Assembly (NCBI RefSeq): GCF_018603905.1
Contig: NZ_JAHFZZ010000005.1
Coordinates: forward strand, 248,001-312,000
Length of the DNA: 64,000 nucleotides
Direction: 5' to 3'
Source: Nonomuraea sp. NEAU-A123
Lineage (GTDB): Bacteria; Actinomycetota; Actinomycetes; Streptosporangiales; Streptosporangiaceae
Shown here: piece after piece, positions 8,011 to 16,120 of the stretch
How the letters are laid out: each line of letters starts with the position of its first letter
Numbering within the stretch: the stretch's first letter is position 1
The notes under the pieces: generated by a model
The model's database searches: none
What the model saw: only the letters and a program-made list of their open reading frames with translations
Told to the model about the DNA's origin: nothing
Program-made: the position numbers and the translations under genes

Positions 8011-9159
8011 CTAGGACCCGACGGGCTCGGCCGTACGGGGGCGCAGGGCGGTGGCGGCCAGCGCCACGAAGGCGGCCAGCAGCGCCGGTACGCCCAGCGC
8101 CCGGGGCAGCCCGGACAGCTCCGCGAGCCCCCCGATGAGCACGGGCCCGGACAGGAATCCCAGATAGCCGATGCTCGCCACCCGCGCGAGGGCTCGCCCC
8201 GCGAACGCCGGATCACGATGCCCGGCGGCGGAGAACACCTGCGGCACGATGCACGACAACCCCGCCCCGAAGCACCCGAACCCGGCCACCCCCGCCACCG
8301 GATGCCCGACCGTCAGCGCCAGTCCCAGCCCGGCGGCGGCCAGCAACCCGCATCCGCGCACCAGCGCCACCGGCCCGAAGCGGACCGCCAGCCGGTCCCC
8401 GGCCAGGCGCCCGGCCGTCATCATGATGGAGAACGCGGCATAGCCCGCCGCCGCGAACCCCGCCGACGCGGCCAGGTCCTCCCGAAGGTAGACCGAGCTC
8501 CAGTCGGCCGCCGCCCCCTCGCCCACCAGGCAGCAGAAGGCCAGCACGCCGAGGAAGAGGACCCCCTTGGGCAGCCCCGGCCGTACCCCGTCCGCCGAGG
8601 TCACCGGCGCGGGCCGGGAGCGCAGCGCCCAGGATGCCGCCCACACGGCCAGCAGCGCGACCACCACGCCCACTGACAGGAACGTGGCGGCGGGAGAGAG
8701 CGCCAGATGCGCGAACAGCCCTCCGGCGGCGGCGCCCGCGAACCCGCCGATGCTGAACACCGCGTGGAACGACGACATGATCGGCCGTCCCCACGCCCGC
8801 TCCACCTCCACCGCGTTGGCGTTCATCGAGACGTCCAGCACCCCGTGGACCACGCCGAACCCGAACAGCGCGGCGGCCAGCGTGCCCAGGTTCACGGCGT
8901 AGGCGGGCAGGACGAGCACCACCCCCTGCAGCAGCGCGGCGGGGATCATGACGCGGCTGCTGCCGTAGCGGTCGACCAGGCGGCCGACCACCTGCATGCC
9001 CGCCACCGCCCCGGCGGCGATGGCCAGCAGCGCCAGGCTCAGCCGCCCGTCGCTCAGTCCGAGGTCCTGCTTGATGGCCGGTATCCGGGCCGTCCAGGTG
9101 CCGATGGCGGCCCCGGCGAGGAAGAACAGCAGGTAGACGGCGACCCGGGCGCGGTTCAC
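8011..9159 (-). CDS. MFS transporter (YbjJ-like)
   Basis: 382 residues from GTG 9159, about 12 hydrophobic helices. The first cytoplasmic loop carries GRLVDRYGSSRVM, matching the MFS loop motif. The motif VHGVLDVSMNANAVEVE is characteristic of the YbjJ/AraJ-like subgroup. The GTG overlaps the TGA of the DeoR gene (GTGA), so the two are translationally coupled. A DeoR-controlled MFS protein suggests sugar or sugar-phosphate-linked transport, but the substrate is not readable. Confidence 0.9.
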   Translation of the reverse strand: MNRARVAVYLLFFLAGAAIGTWTARIPAIKQDLGLSDGRLSLALLAIAAGAVAGMQVVGRLVDRYGSSRVMIPAALLQGVVLVLPAYAVNLGTLAAALFGFGVVHGVLDVSMNANAVEVERAWGRPIMSSFHAVFSIGGFAGAAAGGLFAHLALSPAATFLSVGVVVALLAVWAASWALRSRPAPVTSADGVRPGLPKGVLFLGVLAFCCLVGEGAAADWSSVYLREDLAASAGFAAAGYAAFSIMMTAGRLAGDRLAVRFGPVALVRGCGLLAAAGLGLALTVGHPVAGVAGFGCFGAGLSCIVPQVFSAAGHRDPAFAGRALARVASIGYLGFLSGPVLIGGLAELSGLPRALGVPALLAAFVALAATALRPRTAEPVGS

Positions 9160-9917
9160 CGGGCTTCCTGGACGAGACGGACGGTGACCCCGGCGGCGAG
9201 CAGGGCGTCGTGCTGCTCGCGCGGGATGCCGGCGTCGGTCACCACCACGTCGAGCCGTGAGATCGGGCAGACCGCCCCGAACGCCGTCCTGGTGAACTTG
9301 CCCGAGTCGCACACCACGATCACCCGCCTGGCCGCGGCGATGGCGGCCTGCTTGACGGCCACCTCCGGCAGGTCGTGGGCGGTCATTCCATGCTCGGACG
9401 ACAGGCCGCAGCAGCCGATCACCGCCGTGTCGAAGCGCAGGGCCTTGATCGAGCTCTCGGTCAGGGGGCCCATGAAGTTCAGCTCGCCCTGCCGTACCTC
9501 TCCGCCGGGGAGCACCAGTCGTACGCGCGGCCCCGCGGCCAGCAGCGACGCGGACTGGAGCGCCAGCGGGAGGACGGTCACCCGGCGGTCCAGCAGTGCG
9601 CGCGCCACCTCGAAGGCGGTCGTGCCGCCGTCGAGCAGCACCGCCTCGCCGTCGGCGATCAGGCCGGCCACCTCGGCGCCGATCCGCTGCTTGGCGTCCA
9701 CCGCTTCATGCTCCCGTACCCCGAACGGCGGTTCCTCGCCGCGCAGTAGCAGCGACAGCGCGCCGCCCCGGACCCTGCGCACCACCCCCTGCTGGGCCAG
9801 TTCGTCCAGGTCGCGGCGGATGGTCATCTCCGACACGCCGTGCTCGGCGGCCAGCTCGGCGACCGAGACGCTGTCGTGGGTGCGAAGGGTGTTCATGATG
9901 GCCAGCACACGTTCCAT
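9156..9917 (-). CDS. DeoR/GlpR-family transcriptional regulator
   Basis: 253 residues from ATG 9917. The N-terminal DeoR helix-turn-helix is VSVAELAAEHGVSEMTIRRDL. The C-terminal effector domain has the sugar-phosphate-binding signature (DGGTTAFEVARAL) and the FDTAVIGCCGLS region. A longer frame with an upstream Met would cross the operator, so the downstream ATG is preferred. It is probably an autorepressor that also controls the coupled MFS gene and perhaps the divergent WYL regulator. Confidence 0.92.
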   Translation of the reverse strand: MERVLAIMNTLRTHDSVSVAELAAEHGVSEMTIRRDLDELAQQGVVRRVRGGALSLLLRGEEPPFGVREHEAVDAKQRIGAEVAGLIADGEAVLLDGGTTAFEVARALLDRRVTVLPLALQSASLLAAGPRVRLVLPGGEVRQGELNFMGPLTESSIKALRFDTAVIGCCGLSSEHGMTAHDLPEVAVKQAAIAAARRVIVVCDSGKFTRTAFGAVCPISRLDVVVTDAGIPREQHDALLAAGVTVRLVQEAR

Positions 9918-9918
9918 G

Positions 9919-9932
9919 TGTTCATATAAACA
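9919..9932. promoter_or_regulatory. TGTT-N6-AACA operator-like palindrome
   Basis: The dyad TGTT-CATATA-AACA begins 2 bp upstream of the DeoR start, inside the 44-bp gap to the divergent WYL gene. Its AT-rich content in a GC-rich genome and its shape fit a DeoR-family operator serving both directions. Confidence 0.55.
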
Positions 9933-9961
9933 TGACTCATGTGCGCAATACAATGGGGGGC

Positions 9962-10933
9962 ATGCGCGCCAGCCGTCTGCTCTCCCTTCTGCTGCTCCTG
10001 CAGGCGCGCGGCCGGATGACCGCCACCGACCTGGCCGCGGAGCTGGAGGTGTCGGTCAGGACCGTCTATCGCGACGTCGAGGCGCTGTCGGCCGCCGGAG
10101 TGCCGGTCTACGCCGACCGTGGCCCGGCGGGCGGCTACCAGTTGCTCGACGGCTACCGCACCCGGCTGACCGGGCTGACGGCCGAGGAGGCGTCGTCGCT
10201 GTTCCTGGCGGGGCTGCCGGGGCCCGCGGCCGAGCTGGGGCTGTCGGAGGTGGTGGCGAGCGCGGAGCTGAAGCTGCTGGCCGCGCTGCCGCCCGAGCCG
10301 CGCTCGCACGCCTCGCGGATGCGTGAGCGCTTCCTGATGGACGTGCCCGGCTGGTACCGCGACGCCGACGACGTGCCGCACCTCAGCGAGGTGGCCGAGG
10401 CGGTGTGGACGCAGCGGCGGCTGCGGATGACCTACCGGCGCTGGGGCAAGCAGGAGGTCGAGCGGGTGGTGAACCCGTACGGGCTCGTGCTCAAAGGCGG
10501 CTCGTGGTACATGGTCGCCGCCCCCGCCGGAGCGACGCCGCGTACGTACCGGGTCGCGCGCATCCTGGCGCTGGAGACCCTGCCGGGCGGCTTCGACCGG
10601 CCCGAGGGCTTCGACCTCGGCGGCTTCTGGCGCGACTATTCACGCGAGTTCCGCGAGCGCATGTACACCGCCGAGGCCGTCATCAAGATCGCCCCCGGCA
10701 CGGACAGCCTGCTCGCCTACACGATGGGCAACGACGTCGTCGCCGCCGCGCTGGCCGAGGGCGTCGAGCCCGACGCCGAGGGCTGGCGGACGCTCACCGT
10801 TCCGATCGAGTCGATCACGCACGCCCGGTGGCTGCTGCTGCGGCTCGGGGCGAGCGTCGAGGTGCTGGGACCGCCCGAACTGCGCGCGCTGATGGCCGAG
10901 GCCGTCGCGGAGCTCGGAAAAATCTACGGCTAA
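9962..10933 (+). CDS. HTH-WYL transcriptional regulator (YafY/PafBC type)
   Basis: 323 residues from ATG 9962. The N-terminal HTH_11 reads RMTATDLAAELEVSVRTVYRDVEAL. The WYL-family core follows, with the usual arginine-rich TYRVARILALE strand and the GLVLKGGSWYMVA segment that replaces the literal W-Y-L. The C-terminal WCX extension has LLLRLGASVEVLGP. A G-run serves as ribosome-binding site. It is followed after 20 nt by a LysE exporter gene, its likely target. Confidence 0.93.
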   Translation: MRASRLLSLLLLLQARGRMTATDLAAELEVSVRTVYRDVEALSAAGVPVYADRGPAGGYQLLDGYRTRLTGLTAEEASSLFLAGLPGPAAELGLSEVVASAELKLLAALPPEPRSHASRMRERFLMDVPGWYRDADDVPHLSEVAEAVWTQRRLRMTYRRWGKQEVERVVNPYGLVLKGGSWYMVAAPAGATPRTYRVARILALETLPGGFDRPEGFDLGGFWRDYSREFRERMYTAEAVIKIAPGTDSLLAYTMGNDVVAAALAEGVEPDAEGWRTLTVPIESITHARWLLLRLGASVEVLGPPELRALMAEAVAELGKIYG

Positions 10934-10953
10934 AACCGGGCGATTCTGTCACG

Positions 10954-11574
10954 ATGCCCCGCATGTATCTCATCGCATTCATTGGCGCGTGCATCCTGGT
11001 GGCGATGGTTCCCGGAGTCAGCACCGCGATCATCCTCAGACAGACGCTGCGGGCCGGGCGCGGCTCCGGCCTGGCCGCCACCCTGGGCAACGAGACCGGC
11101 ATCCTGATGTGGGGGCTGGCCGCCGCGTTCGGCCTGTCGGCGCTGGTGCTGGCCTCACAGGTGGCCTACGACGTGATGCGCGTGGCGGGCGCGGTCCTGC
11201 TGGTCGTGATGGGGGCGCAGTCGCTCTGGCAGGCCCGCAAGGGTTCGCCGCCGGTCGAGGGGGTCGCGGTCAGCGGCCGGCGCAGGTCGTACCTGGCCGG
11301 GTTCGGGACCTGCCTGGCCAACCCGAAGGCGGCGGTGTTCGCGATGTCGTTCCTGCCGCAGTTCGTGCCCCAGGGGCAGGACGTCCCGCTCACCCTCGTC
11401 ACGCTCGCCGTCGTCTGGGTGCTCGTGGACCTGCTCTGGTACGGCCTGCTCATCTGGACCGTCGCCAAGGCCAAGGCGTTCCTCGGCCGGCCGGTCGTCA
11501 AGCGACGGCTGGAGCAGATCTCCGGTGTCGTCCTCATCGGGCTCGGCCTGAGGCTCGTCCTGGACTCGCGATGA
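10954..11574 (+). CDS. LysE/RhtB-family exporter
   Basis: 206 residues with six predicted membrane helices. Family motifs include MVPGVSTAIILRQTLRAGRGSG near the N-terminus and FGTCLANPKAAVFAMSFLPQF in the middle. These proteins export amino acids or homoserine lactone analogues; the substrate is unknown. It starts 20 nt after the WYL regulator. There is no clear Shine-Dalgarno, and ATG 10963 is an alternative start. Confidence 0.92.
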   Translation: MPRMYLIAFIGACILVAMVPGVSTAIILRQTLRAGRGSGLAATLGNETGILMWGLAAAFGLSALVLASQVAYDVMRVAGAVLLVVMGAQSLWQARKGSPPVEGVAVSGRRRSYLAGFGTCLANPKAAVFAMSFLPQFVPQGQDVPLTLVTLAVVWVLVDLLWYGLLIWTVAKAKAFLGRPVVKRRLEQISGVVLIGLGLRLVLDSR

Positions 11575-11599
11575 GCGGCGGCTGGACTACGTTGGGGGG

Positions 11600-11812
11600 A
11601 TGACGAACGACCTGGCGACGCTGATGCGGCAGGCGCAGGACGAGGATCCGCTGCGAGCCCTGCAGGCGACCACCGCGTTGCGGCACGAGCTCGAACGCAT
11701 GGAGGCGGTCCAGGTACGCCGGGCCAGGGTGGCCGGGCTGCCGTGGGCGCAGATCGCTCATGCGATCGGGGTGAGCAAACAGGCCGTGCACAAGAAGTAC
11801 GGCCGGGGCTGA
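11600..11812 (+). CDS. small helix-turn-helix protein
   Basis: 70 residues. An N-terminal amphipathic helix precedes a sigma-70 region 4-like HTH (LPWAQIAHAIGVSKQAVHKKYG). Proteins this size with the WAQIAxxLGVSKQAVHxKY pattern are common in actinomycetes and presumably bind DNA, but none that I can name has a known role. It starts 25 nt after the LysE stop and is probably in the same transcript. Confidence 0.8.
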   Translation: MTNDLATLMRQAQDEDPLRALQATTALRHELERMEAVQVRRARVAGLPWAQIAHAIGVSKQAVHKKYGRG

Positions 11813-11833
11813 CCCGCAGCGAGCGCTCGGTCG

Positions 11834-12292
11834 TCAGCGCTCGCGCCACTCGGCGAGCAGCCGGGGCAGACCGCGCTCCACGAACGCGAAGTAGTCGCGC
11901 ATCCTGGCCAGGTTCGCGCCGGCGGCGGTGTCGTCGCCGCCGACCGCCTCGACCGCGGCCGACGCCTCGTCGGTGATCTGCCGGAAGATCGGCATCTTGG
12001 CCAGCGTGAGCTCGTACCAGGCGTCGTCGGGCAGGCGGTAGACGTCGCGGCGGGAGCCGGGCACCGGCTCCCGCACCACCAGGCGCATCTGCGTGAGCAG
12101 GCGCACCGCGCCGGAGATGGCGGCCGGGCTGACGCCGAGCCGCTCGCCGAGCTCGGCGGCGGTCAGCGTCCGCTCCTCGGCCGCCATCATCGTGAACAGC
12201 ACGCGCGCGGCCATGGGCGGCAGCCCCCAGTCGGAGAAGATCCGCGCCATCCGCTCGACCGCGTGGCGCACGGCCTCCTCGTCACGAGTCAC
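11834..12292 (-). CDS. GbsR/MarR-family transcriptional regulator
   Basis: 152 residues. The winged HTH is LTAAELGERLGVSPAAISGAVRLL, with the wing VPGSRRDVYRLPDDAW. The N-terminal segment MARIFSDWGLPPMAARV is typical of the GbsR-like subgroup, whose members respond to choline or drug-like ligands. It is convergent with the small HTH gene. The next gene upstream on this strand ends 19 nt before its start, so it may be last in that operon. Confidence 0.88.
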   Translation of the reverse strand: MTRDEEAVRHAVERMARIFSDWGLPPMAARVLFTMMAAEERTLTAAELGERLGVSPAAISGAVRLLTQMRLVVREPVPGSRRDVYRLPDDAWYELTLAKMPIFRQITDEASAAVEAVGGDDTAAGANLARMRDYFAFVERGLPRLLAEWRER

Positions 12293-12311
12293 ACGCGGGA
12301 TTCTACGGGCT

Positions 12312-12737
12312 TCACAAACGCGCGAAACTCTCGGCGAACCATCTCAGCGCGATCTGCCAGGAGTAGCCCCGGCGGATGCGCCCGGCCACGTCCGGCGGGA
12401 GCGTGTCGAGGCCGCGGTGCTCCAGCAGCACCTCGGTGCCGCCGTCGACCGGCGAGAACGCCACCTCGATCTCCATCTCGCCCTGGTCGTTGATCAGGTC
12501 GGCCCAGACCAGGCGCCGTGGCGGCTCCCAGACGAGGATCCGGCCGGTGTCGACGTGGCCGCCGTCGGACCACAGCTCGCGCAGGAAGCCGTCCTCGAAC
12601 CGGATGCCGACCGCGCGTGACGGGTCGACCCAGCTGTGGGGACCGCGGACGTACCAACTGTCGATCTCGTCGGTGAAGACGCGGAACGCGGTGGCCTGAT
12701 CGACGGGGACGGTGACGGCGGCCTGGACGGAGTTCAT
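12312..12737 (-). CDS. SRPBCC/AHSA1-family protein
   Basis: 141 residues from ATG 12737, which overlaps the ArsR stop (ATGA). The AHSA1 pattern is clear: AAVTVPVDQATAFRVFT at the start, then W-x-P-P-x-R-L-V-W (WEPPRRLVWADL), a VAFSPVDGGTEVLLEH strand and the C-terminal helix GYSWQIALRWFAE. These START-like proteins bind hydrophobic ligands. ArsR-SRPBCC pairs are very common in actinomycetes and are usually autoregulated. Confidence 0.92.
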   Translation of the reverse strand: MNSVQAAVTVPVDQATAFRVFTDEIDSWYVRGPHSWVDPSRAVGIRFEDGFLRELWSDGGHVDTGRILVWEPPRRLVWADLINDQGEMEIEVAFSPVDGGTEVLLEHRGLDTLPPDVAGRIRRGYSWQIALRWFAESFARL

Positions 12738-13072
12738 GGGGCAGTGCGTTCCACGTGGTCCTTGAACGAGCCGAGCTGCTCGGCCCAGAACGCCTGCACC
12801 TGGTCGAGCCACGCCTGAAGGGCGGTGAACGGCTCCTGGCGCAGCGTGTAGAGGCGCAGCCGGGCATCCTCGCCGCCCGCCTCCGCCTGGACCAGCCCGC
12901 CGGCCCGCAGCACTCGCAGATGCCTGCTCAGCGCGGGCGCGCTCATCTGGACGGCCTGCGCCAGCTCCCCGGCGGGGCGTGGGCCGGCGCGCAGCAGGTC
13001 GATCACCTTGCGCCGGGTGGGGTCGGCGAGGGCGGCCAGCGTGGCATCCAGATCGTTGCTGTTCGCGTTAAT
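12734..13072 (-). CDS. ArsR-family regulator with no canonical start codon
   Basis: Winged HTH repressor with ALADPTRRKVIDLLRAGPRP, AGELAQAVQMSAPALSRHL and the wing LVQAEAGGEDARLRLYTL. The conserved N-terminus DATLAALADPTRR lies upstream of the first GTG (13006), yet the frame back to its stop has no ATG, GTG or TTG. Candidates are CTG at 13051 or ATT at 13072; I give the longer form. A GTG start would delete the first conserved helix. It is translationally coupled to the SRPBCC gene and divergent from the VOC gene. Confidence 0.85.
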   Translation of the reverse strand: MNANSNDLDATLAALADPTRRKVIDLLRAGPRPAGELAQAVQMSAPALSRHLRVLRAGGLVQAEAGGEDARLRLYTLRQEPFTALQAWLDQVQAFWAEQLGSFKDHVERTAP

Positions 13073-13129
13073 TATTGCTCGCTTCCGTTATATGATAATA
13101 CTTAACGATAGCGCTAATTATTACGGAGG
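13064..13129. promoter_or_regulatory. AT-rich divergent promoter with repeat elements
   Basis: The region between ArsR and the VOC gene is strikingly AT-rich. It has a dyad CGTTA (13086-13090) / TAACG (13103-13107) and two direct copies of TAATTATT (13069-13076 and 13115-13122). A strong site GGAGG (13125-13129) precedes the VOC ATG. It is plausibly the ArsR operator controlling both directions. Confidence 0.55.
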
Positions 13130-13136
13130 TCTGCGC

Positions 13137-13475
13137 ATGGCTGTAGAGCTGGGCTACTACACGCTGTCGGTCGAGGACCTGGATCGGGCCGCCGCCTTCT
13201 ACGGGGCGCTGTTCGAGTGGGAGTTCCGGCGCGAGCACGAGACGTACCTGCACGTGGCGAACGCCGCGGTGCCGATGGGCCTCACCGCCGCCGGCCCCTC
13301 GTCGCAGCCGAACATGTACTACAGCGTCGACGACGTCGACGCGGTGATCAAGCGGGTGCACGAGCTCGGCGGCACGACGGGGGAGGTCATGGAGAGCAAG
13401 TCGGGGCGGGGCTGCTCCTGCACCGACGACCAGGGTACGGAGATCAGCATCTGGCAGCCCGCACCCGGCTACTGA
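13137..13475 (+). CDS. VOC-superfamily (glyoxalase/bleomycin-resistance-like) protein
   Basis: 112 residues, one full VOC unit. It opens with VELGYYTLSVEDLDRAAAFYGALFEWEF, has the mid-strand PNMYYSVDDVDAVIKRVHELGG and ends with the metal-side CTDDQGTEISIWQP, matching the DxxGxxxxLxQ pattern. The function could be metabolite binding or detoxification. It diverges from the ArsR-SRPBCC pair, and all three are probably one regulated module. Confidence 0.92.
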   Translation: MAVELGYYTLSVEDLDRAAAFYGALFEWEFRREHETYLHVANAAVPMGLTAAGPSSQPNMYYSVDDVDAVIKRVHELGGTTGEVMESKSGRGCSCTDDQGTEISIWQPAPGY

Positions 13476-13488
13476 GTGCTCCGGTCGA

Positions 13489-14361
13489 TCAGTCGGGTGC
13501 CTTCACCGTGGCGATGCCGAGCGTGCTGGTCATCGGGAGGATTCCCGCCTCGAAGACGGCGCCCAGGACCGGCTGGATGAGCTGGGCCAGCCGGTCGGCG
13601 CGCTGCTCGCCGAACTGCCGCCACGGCTCGGCGGCCAGTACGTCGGTCATCCGCTCGACCTGGTCGCGCAGCTCCCGGCCCGCGTCGGTGGCCTGGCCGG
13701 CGGCGTCGACCAGACCGCGCCCGGCCAGCCGATCCTGCGCGGCGGCCCAATCGTCCTCGCTCCAGCCGCGCCCGGCGAAGTTGGCCGCCGGGGCCGCGCC
13801 GATCGCGGCGAAGGAGACCAGCGACTCGCACGGGTCCAGCTCCGCCGCCTGGAGCGCCACCAGATGGCCGTCGCCGCGGTGCTCGCGCAGCAGGGTGGCG
13901 GCGTGCCAGAGCACCAGGTGCGGCTCGTCCGGCCAGGGCAGGTCCAGGTTGGCGGCGGCGAACGGCCGTCCGGCCACCGTCACGCCCTCGGCCACCTGCC
14001 TGGCCAGCTCCGCGGCCTCGGCGATCTGTCCTGTCCTGTCACCGAGCAGCGCCCGATAGGTGCGGTCGACGGCCCGGTGGCGGGCCTCCAGGACCTGCTC
14101 GGGGGTGGCGGTGTCCCAGACGGCCGGAACGTGTTCGGCGATCGTCTGAGGGCTGAAGCTGTAGTAGGTGGAAAAGGCCAGGTTCGTACCCGCGTGGCCC
14201 AGCGGCGCGGTGCGGTAGGCGAAGTAGCTCGGCCAGCGCGACTCCACGTCATAGCCGATCGCCGCGGCTTCCTCGAAGGCCTGGGGAGAGAAGTACAGCG
14301 CCGCGTGGATCGGCTCCAACTGGTGCCACATGCGGCGGGCGACTCTGCCATCGATGGACAT
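13489..14361 (-). CDS. SCO6745-family protein
   Basis: 290 residues matching the actinobacterial SCO6745 family in length and in the motifs MWHQLEPIHAALYFSPQAFEEA, YFAYRTAPLGHAG and VLWHAATLLREHRGDGH. The C-terminal half looks like a winged-helix domain (GRGWSEDDWAAAQDRLAGRGLV). Biochemical function is not established. It diverges from the CGNR gene with 27 bp between starts. Confidence 0.9.
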   Translation of the reverse strand: MSIDGRVARRMWHQLEPIHAALYFSPQAFEEAAAIGYDVESRWPSYFAYRTAPLGHAGTNLAFSTYYSFSPQTIAEHVPAVWDTATPEQVLEARHRAVDRTYRALLGDRTGQIAEAAELARQVAEGVTVAGRPFAAANLDLPWPDEPHLVLWHAATLLREHRGDGHLVALQAAELDPCESLVSFAAIGAAPAANFAGRGWSEDDWAAAQDRLAGRGLVDAAGQATDAGRELRDQVERMTDVLAAEPWRQFGEQRADRLAQLIQPVLGAVFEAGILPMTSTLGIATVKAPD

Positions 14362-14388
14362 GCCAATTCCTCACTGTCTAGGTAAGCT

Positions 14389-14982
14389 ATGCCAGTGACG
14401 ATAGACTCCTGGCGTATCACTGGTCAATCCCAAATAGACAGTTATGTTGGCCGGTGGGTGGAGCTCGCCGTCCTCCTGGTGAACGAACTGGCCGTGGGCG
14501 AGGTACGCGGCCGCGCCCTCGCGCCGCCGGCCGACGGGGCTTCGCGCCGCGCCGCCGTACTTGGTGTCACGGCCCGCCTCGACCGGCCGCCCGCCGGCTC
14601 CCCGACCGCCGCCGACGCCGACCGCCTGGCGGAGGTGGCCGCCGAGCTGCGGCCCGTGTTCGGCGGCGGCCCCGACCCCGTCGCCTCGCTCAACGCGCTG
14701 CTGGTACGGCATGCGGCCGTCGCCAACCTGCACGGGGAGCCGCCCATCCTGGCCTTCCACCAGCCGGACGCCTCGCTGGTCGACGCCTGGGCCGCCGACG
14801 CCGGCACCGCGCTGGCCATGGTGATCGGGGTGGGGCAGGGGGTTCGGCTCCGGTCGTGCGAGGCGGACGGGTGCGCGCTGGTCTTCTTCGACGTGACGCG
14901 GAACACCTCGCGGCGCTTCTGCGGGCTGTCGTGCCAGAACCGCGCCAAGGCCAGCGCGTACCGTGCCCGGCGGCGGGCCTGA
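14389..14982 (+). CDS. CGNR zinc-finger (ABATE domain) regulator
   Basis: 197 residues. The N-terminal ABATE domain includes WVELAVLLVNEL. The C-terminal CGNR zinc finger has C-x4-C (CEADGC), then C-x3-C ending in CQNR, followed by a basic tail AKASAYRARRRA. These are presumed DNA-binding regulators. The start is uncertain: ATG 14389 lacks a ribosome-binding site. An inverted repeat ACTGTCTA (14373-14380) / TAGACAGT (14435-14442) brackets the start region, and GTG 14458 is a possible start. Confidence 0.85.
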   Translation: MPVTIDSWRITGQSQIDSYVGRWVELAVLLVNELAVGEVRGRALAPPADGASRRAAVLGVTARLDRPPAGSPTAADADRLAEVAAELRPVFGGGPDPVASLNALLVRHAAVANLHGEPPILAFHQPDASLVDAWAADAGTALAMVIGVGQGVRLRSCEADGCALVFFDVTRNTSRRFCGLSCQNRAKASAYRARRRA

Positions 14983-15025
14983 GCTCGGCGGTGTTCCATC
15001 CGCGGCCGAGGGCGACGGCGGCGCT

Positions 15026-15604
15026 CTATCGGCGGCCGAGGGCGAGGGGCAGCACGATGTGGTCCACGAGCCGCCGGGCCAGTTCGTAGTCGACGGGCTC
15101 ACCGCTGACCAGCGCCCGGAAGAACAGCACCGCCGGGCCCACCTGCCACAGCAGGTCGGTGTCGGCGCTGCGCGACAGCTCGCCCCTGGCCCAGGCCCGC
15201 TCGAACACCTCCAACGTCAACCGGCGGCGGCTCGCGATGTAGTTCTGCTGCACCGCGCGGGCCAGGTCGGCGTTGTGCAGGATCTCGCCGACCAGCCCGG
15301 CGACGACGTCACCCAGCCGGGCGAGCTCGCCCACCAGCGACTCCATCAGCGCGAGCAGATCACTCCGCAGCTCACCTGTGTCGGGGACGACCGGTTTGTC
15401 GGAGACGGCATTGACGAACGCCGCCACCACCAGCTCCGCCTTGGACGGCCAGCGCCGGTAGACGGTGTGCTTGCCCGCCTTCGCGCGTGCGGCGACCGCG
15501 TCGATGGTCAGCCGGTCGTAGCCGGTTTCGCGCAGCACATCGAGCACGACGCCGAGTAACTCGGCCTCGCGCGCCGGCCCGCCCCGCAAGGGCGTAACGG
15601 ACAT
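15026..15604 (-). CDS. TetR-family transcriptional regulator
   Basis: 192 residues. The N-terminal TetR HTH runs through YDRLTIDAVAARAKAGKHTVYRRWPSK. The C-terminal domain is of the TetR_C_11/16 type (DLLWQVGPAVLFFRALVSGEPVD). It stands alone, convergent with the CGNR gene; no target gene is obvious. The preceding gene on this strand is a probable remnant, so a former partner may have been lost. Confidence 0.92.
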   Translation of the reverse strand: MSVTPLRGGPAREAELLGVVLDVLRETGYDRLTIDAVAARAKAGKHTVYRRWPSKAELVVAAFVNAVSDKPVVPDTGELRSDLLALMESLVGELARLGDVVAGLVGEILHNADLARAVQQNYIASRRRLTLEVFERAWARGELSRSADTDLLWQVGPAVLFFRALVSGEPVDYELARRLVDHIVLPLALGRR

Positions 15605-15621
15605 GACTAACAGAGTAGGCG

Positions 15622-16026
15622 TCAGCGCTGCCAGACTGTCAGGTCCATAGTGATGTAGTCACTGGCCCCCTCGGATACCTTCGTCACCTTGACGAGACCG
15701 ATCGTGTTCTCGGCGAGGACGCACACCAGCCGCCCCTTGGCCTGGTCGCCGGCGTAGCTCCCCATGTACCGGGTGTTGTCGACGCACGCCTGGTAGGTGC
15801 CGGTCTGTCCTGGTTCGAGGACGGCCATCTTGTCCGCCTCGAGGCCGATGGCGCCGTAACTGACGTCCTCATCGTTGCCCTCCCTCGGGTGGGTGGGGTC
15901 GTCGGTGAAGTTGACCGAGTAGTAGATGGTCACATCGATGCCCTTGTACGTGGCCGCCGATCTCGGGAGGGTCCTCAGGGGCGAGTGGTGTGAAGGGGGA
16001 TTCACCATCGCACTTAACCATGGCAA
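15622..16026 (-). CDS. hypothetical protein, probable truncated secreted domain
   Basis: Up to 134 residues; ATG at 16026 or 16008. Residues 25-134 look like a compact beta-rich domain with two Cys (YQACVDN, GRLVCVLAE) ending in DYITMDLTVWQR, the kind found as the outer domain of actinobacterial lipoproteins or kinases. The first ~25 residues are low-quality (many Pro, Ser, His), with no signal peptide. I read it as the 3' end of a gene that lost its 5' part; the 54-bp palindrome lies just upstream. I do not recognise the family. Confidence 0.45.
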   Translation of the reverse strand: MPWLSAMVNPPSHHSPLRTLPRSAATYKGIDVTIYYSVNFTDDPTHPREGNDEDVSYGAIGLEADKMAVLEPGQTGTYQACVDNTRYMGSYAGDQAKGRLVCVLAENTIGLVKVTKVSEGASDYITMDLTVWQR

Positions 16027-16055
16027 TAAATCTACAATGTAAAGGCGCAGCGCTC

Positions 16056-16109
16056 AGATTGCCAACATCTCTTCGCGAAGAACTCTTTGCGAAGAGATGT
16101 TGGCAATCT
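16056..16109. repeat. 54-bp near-perfect palindrome upstream of ArsR-type gene
   Basis: Arms of 21 bp are exact reverse complements (16056-16076 and 16089-16109, AGATTGCCAACATCTCTTCGC). The 12-nt centre also pairs (AAGA/TCTT, plus one G-T), leaving a 2-nt loop. It ends 11 bp before the ATG of the ArsR gene. The last 7 bp (TGGCAAT) are repeated at 16021-16027. It could be a double operator, a cruciform or a 5'-UTR hairpin. Confidence 0.9.
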
Positions 16110-16120
16110 ATGGTGGTGGC

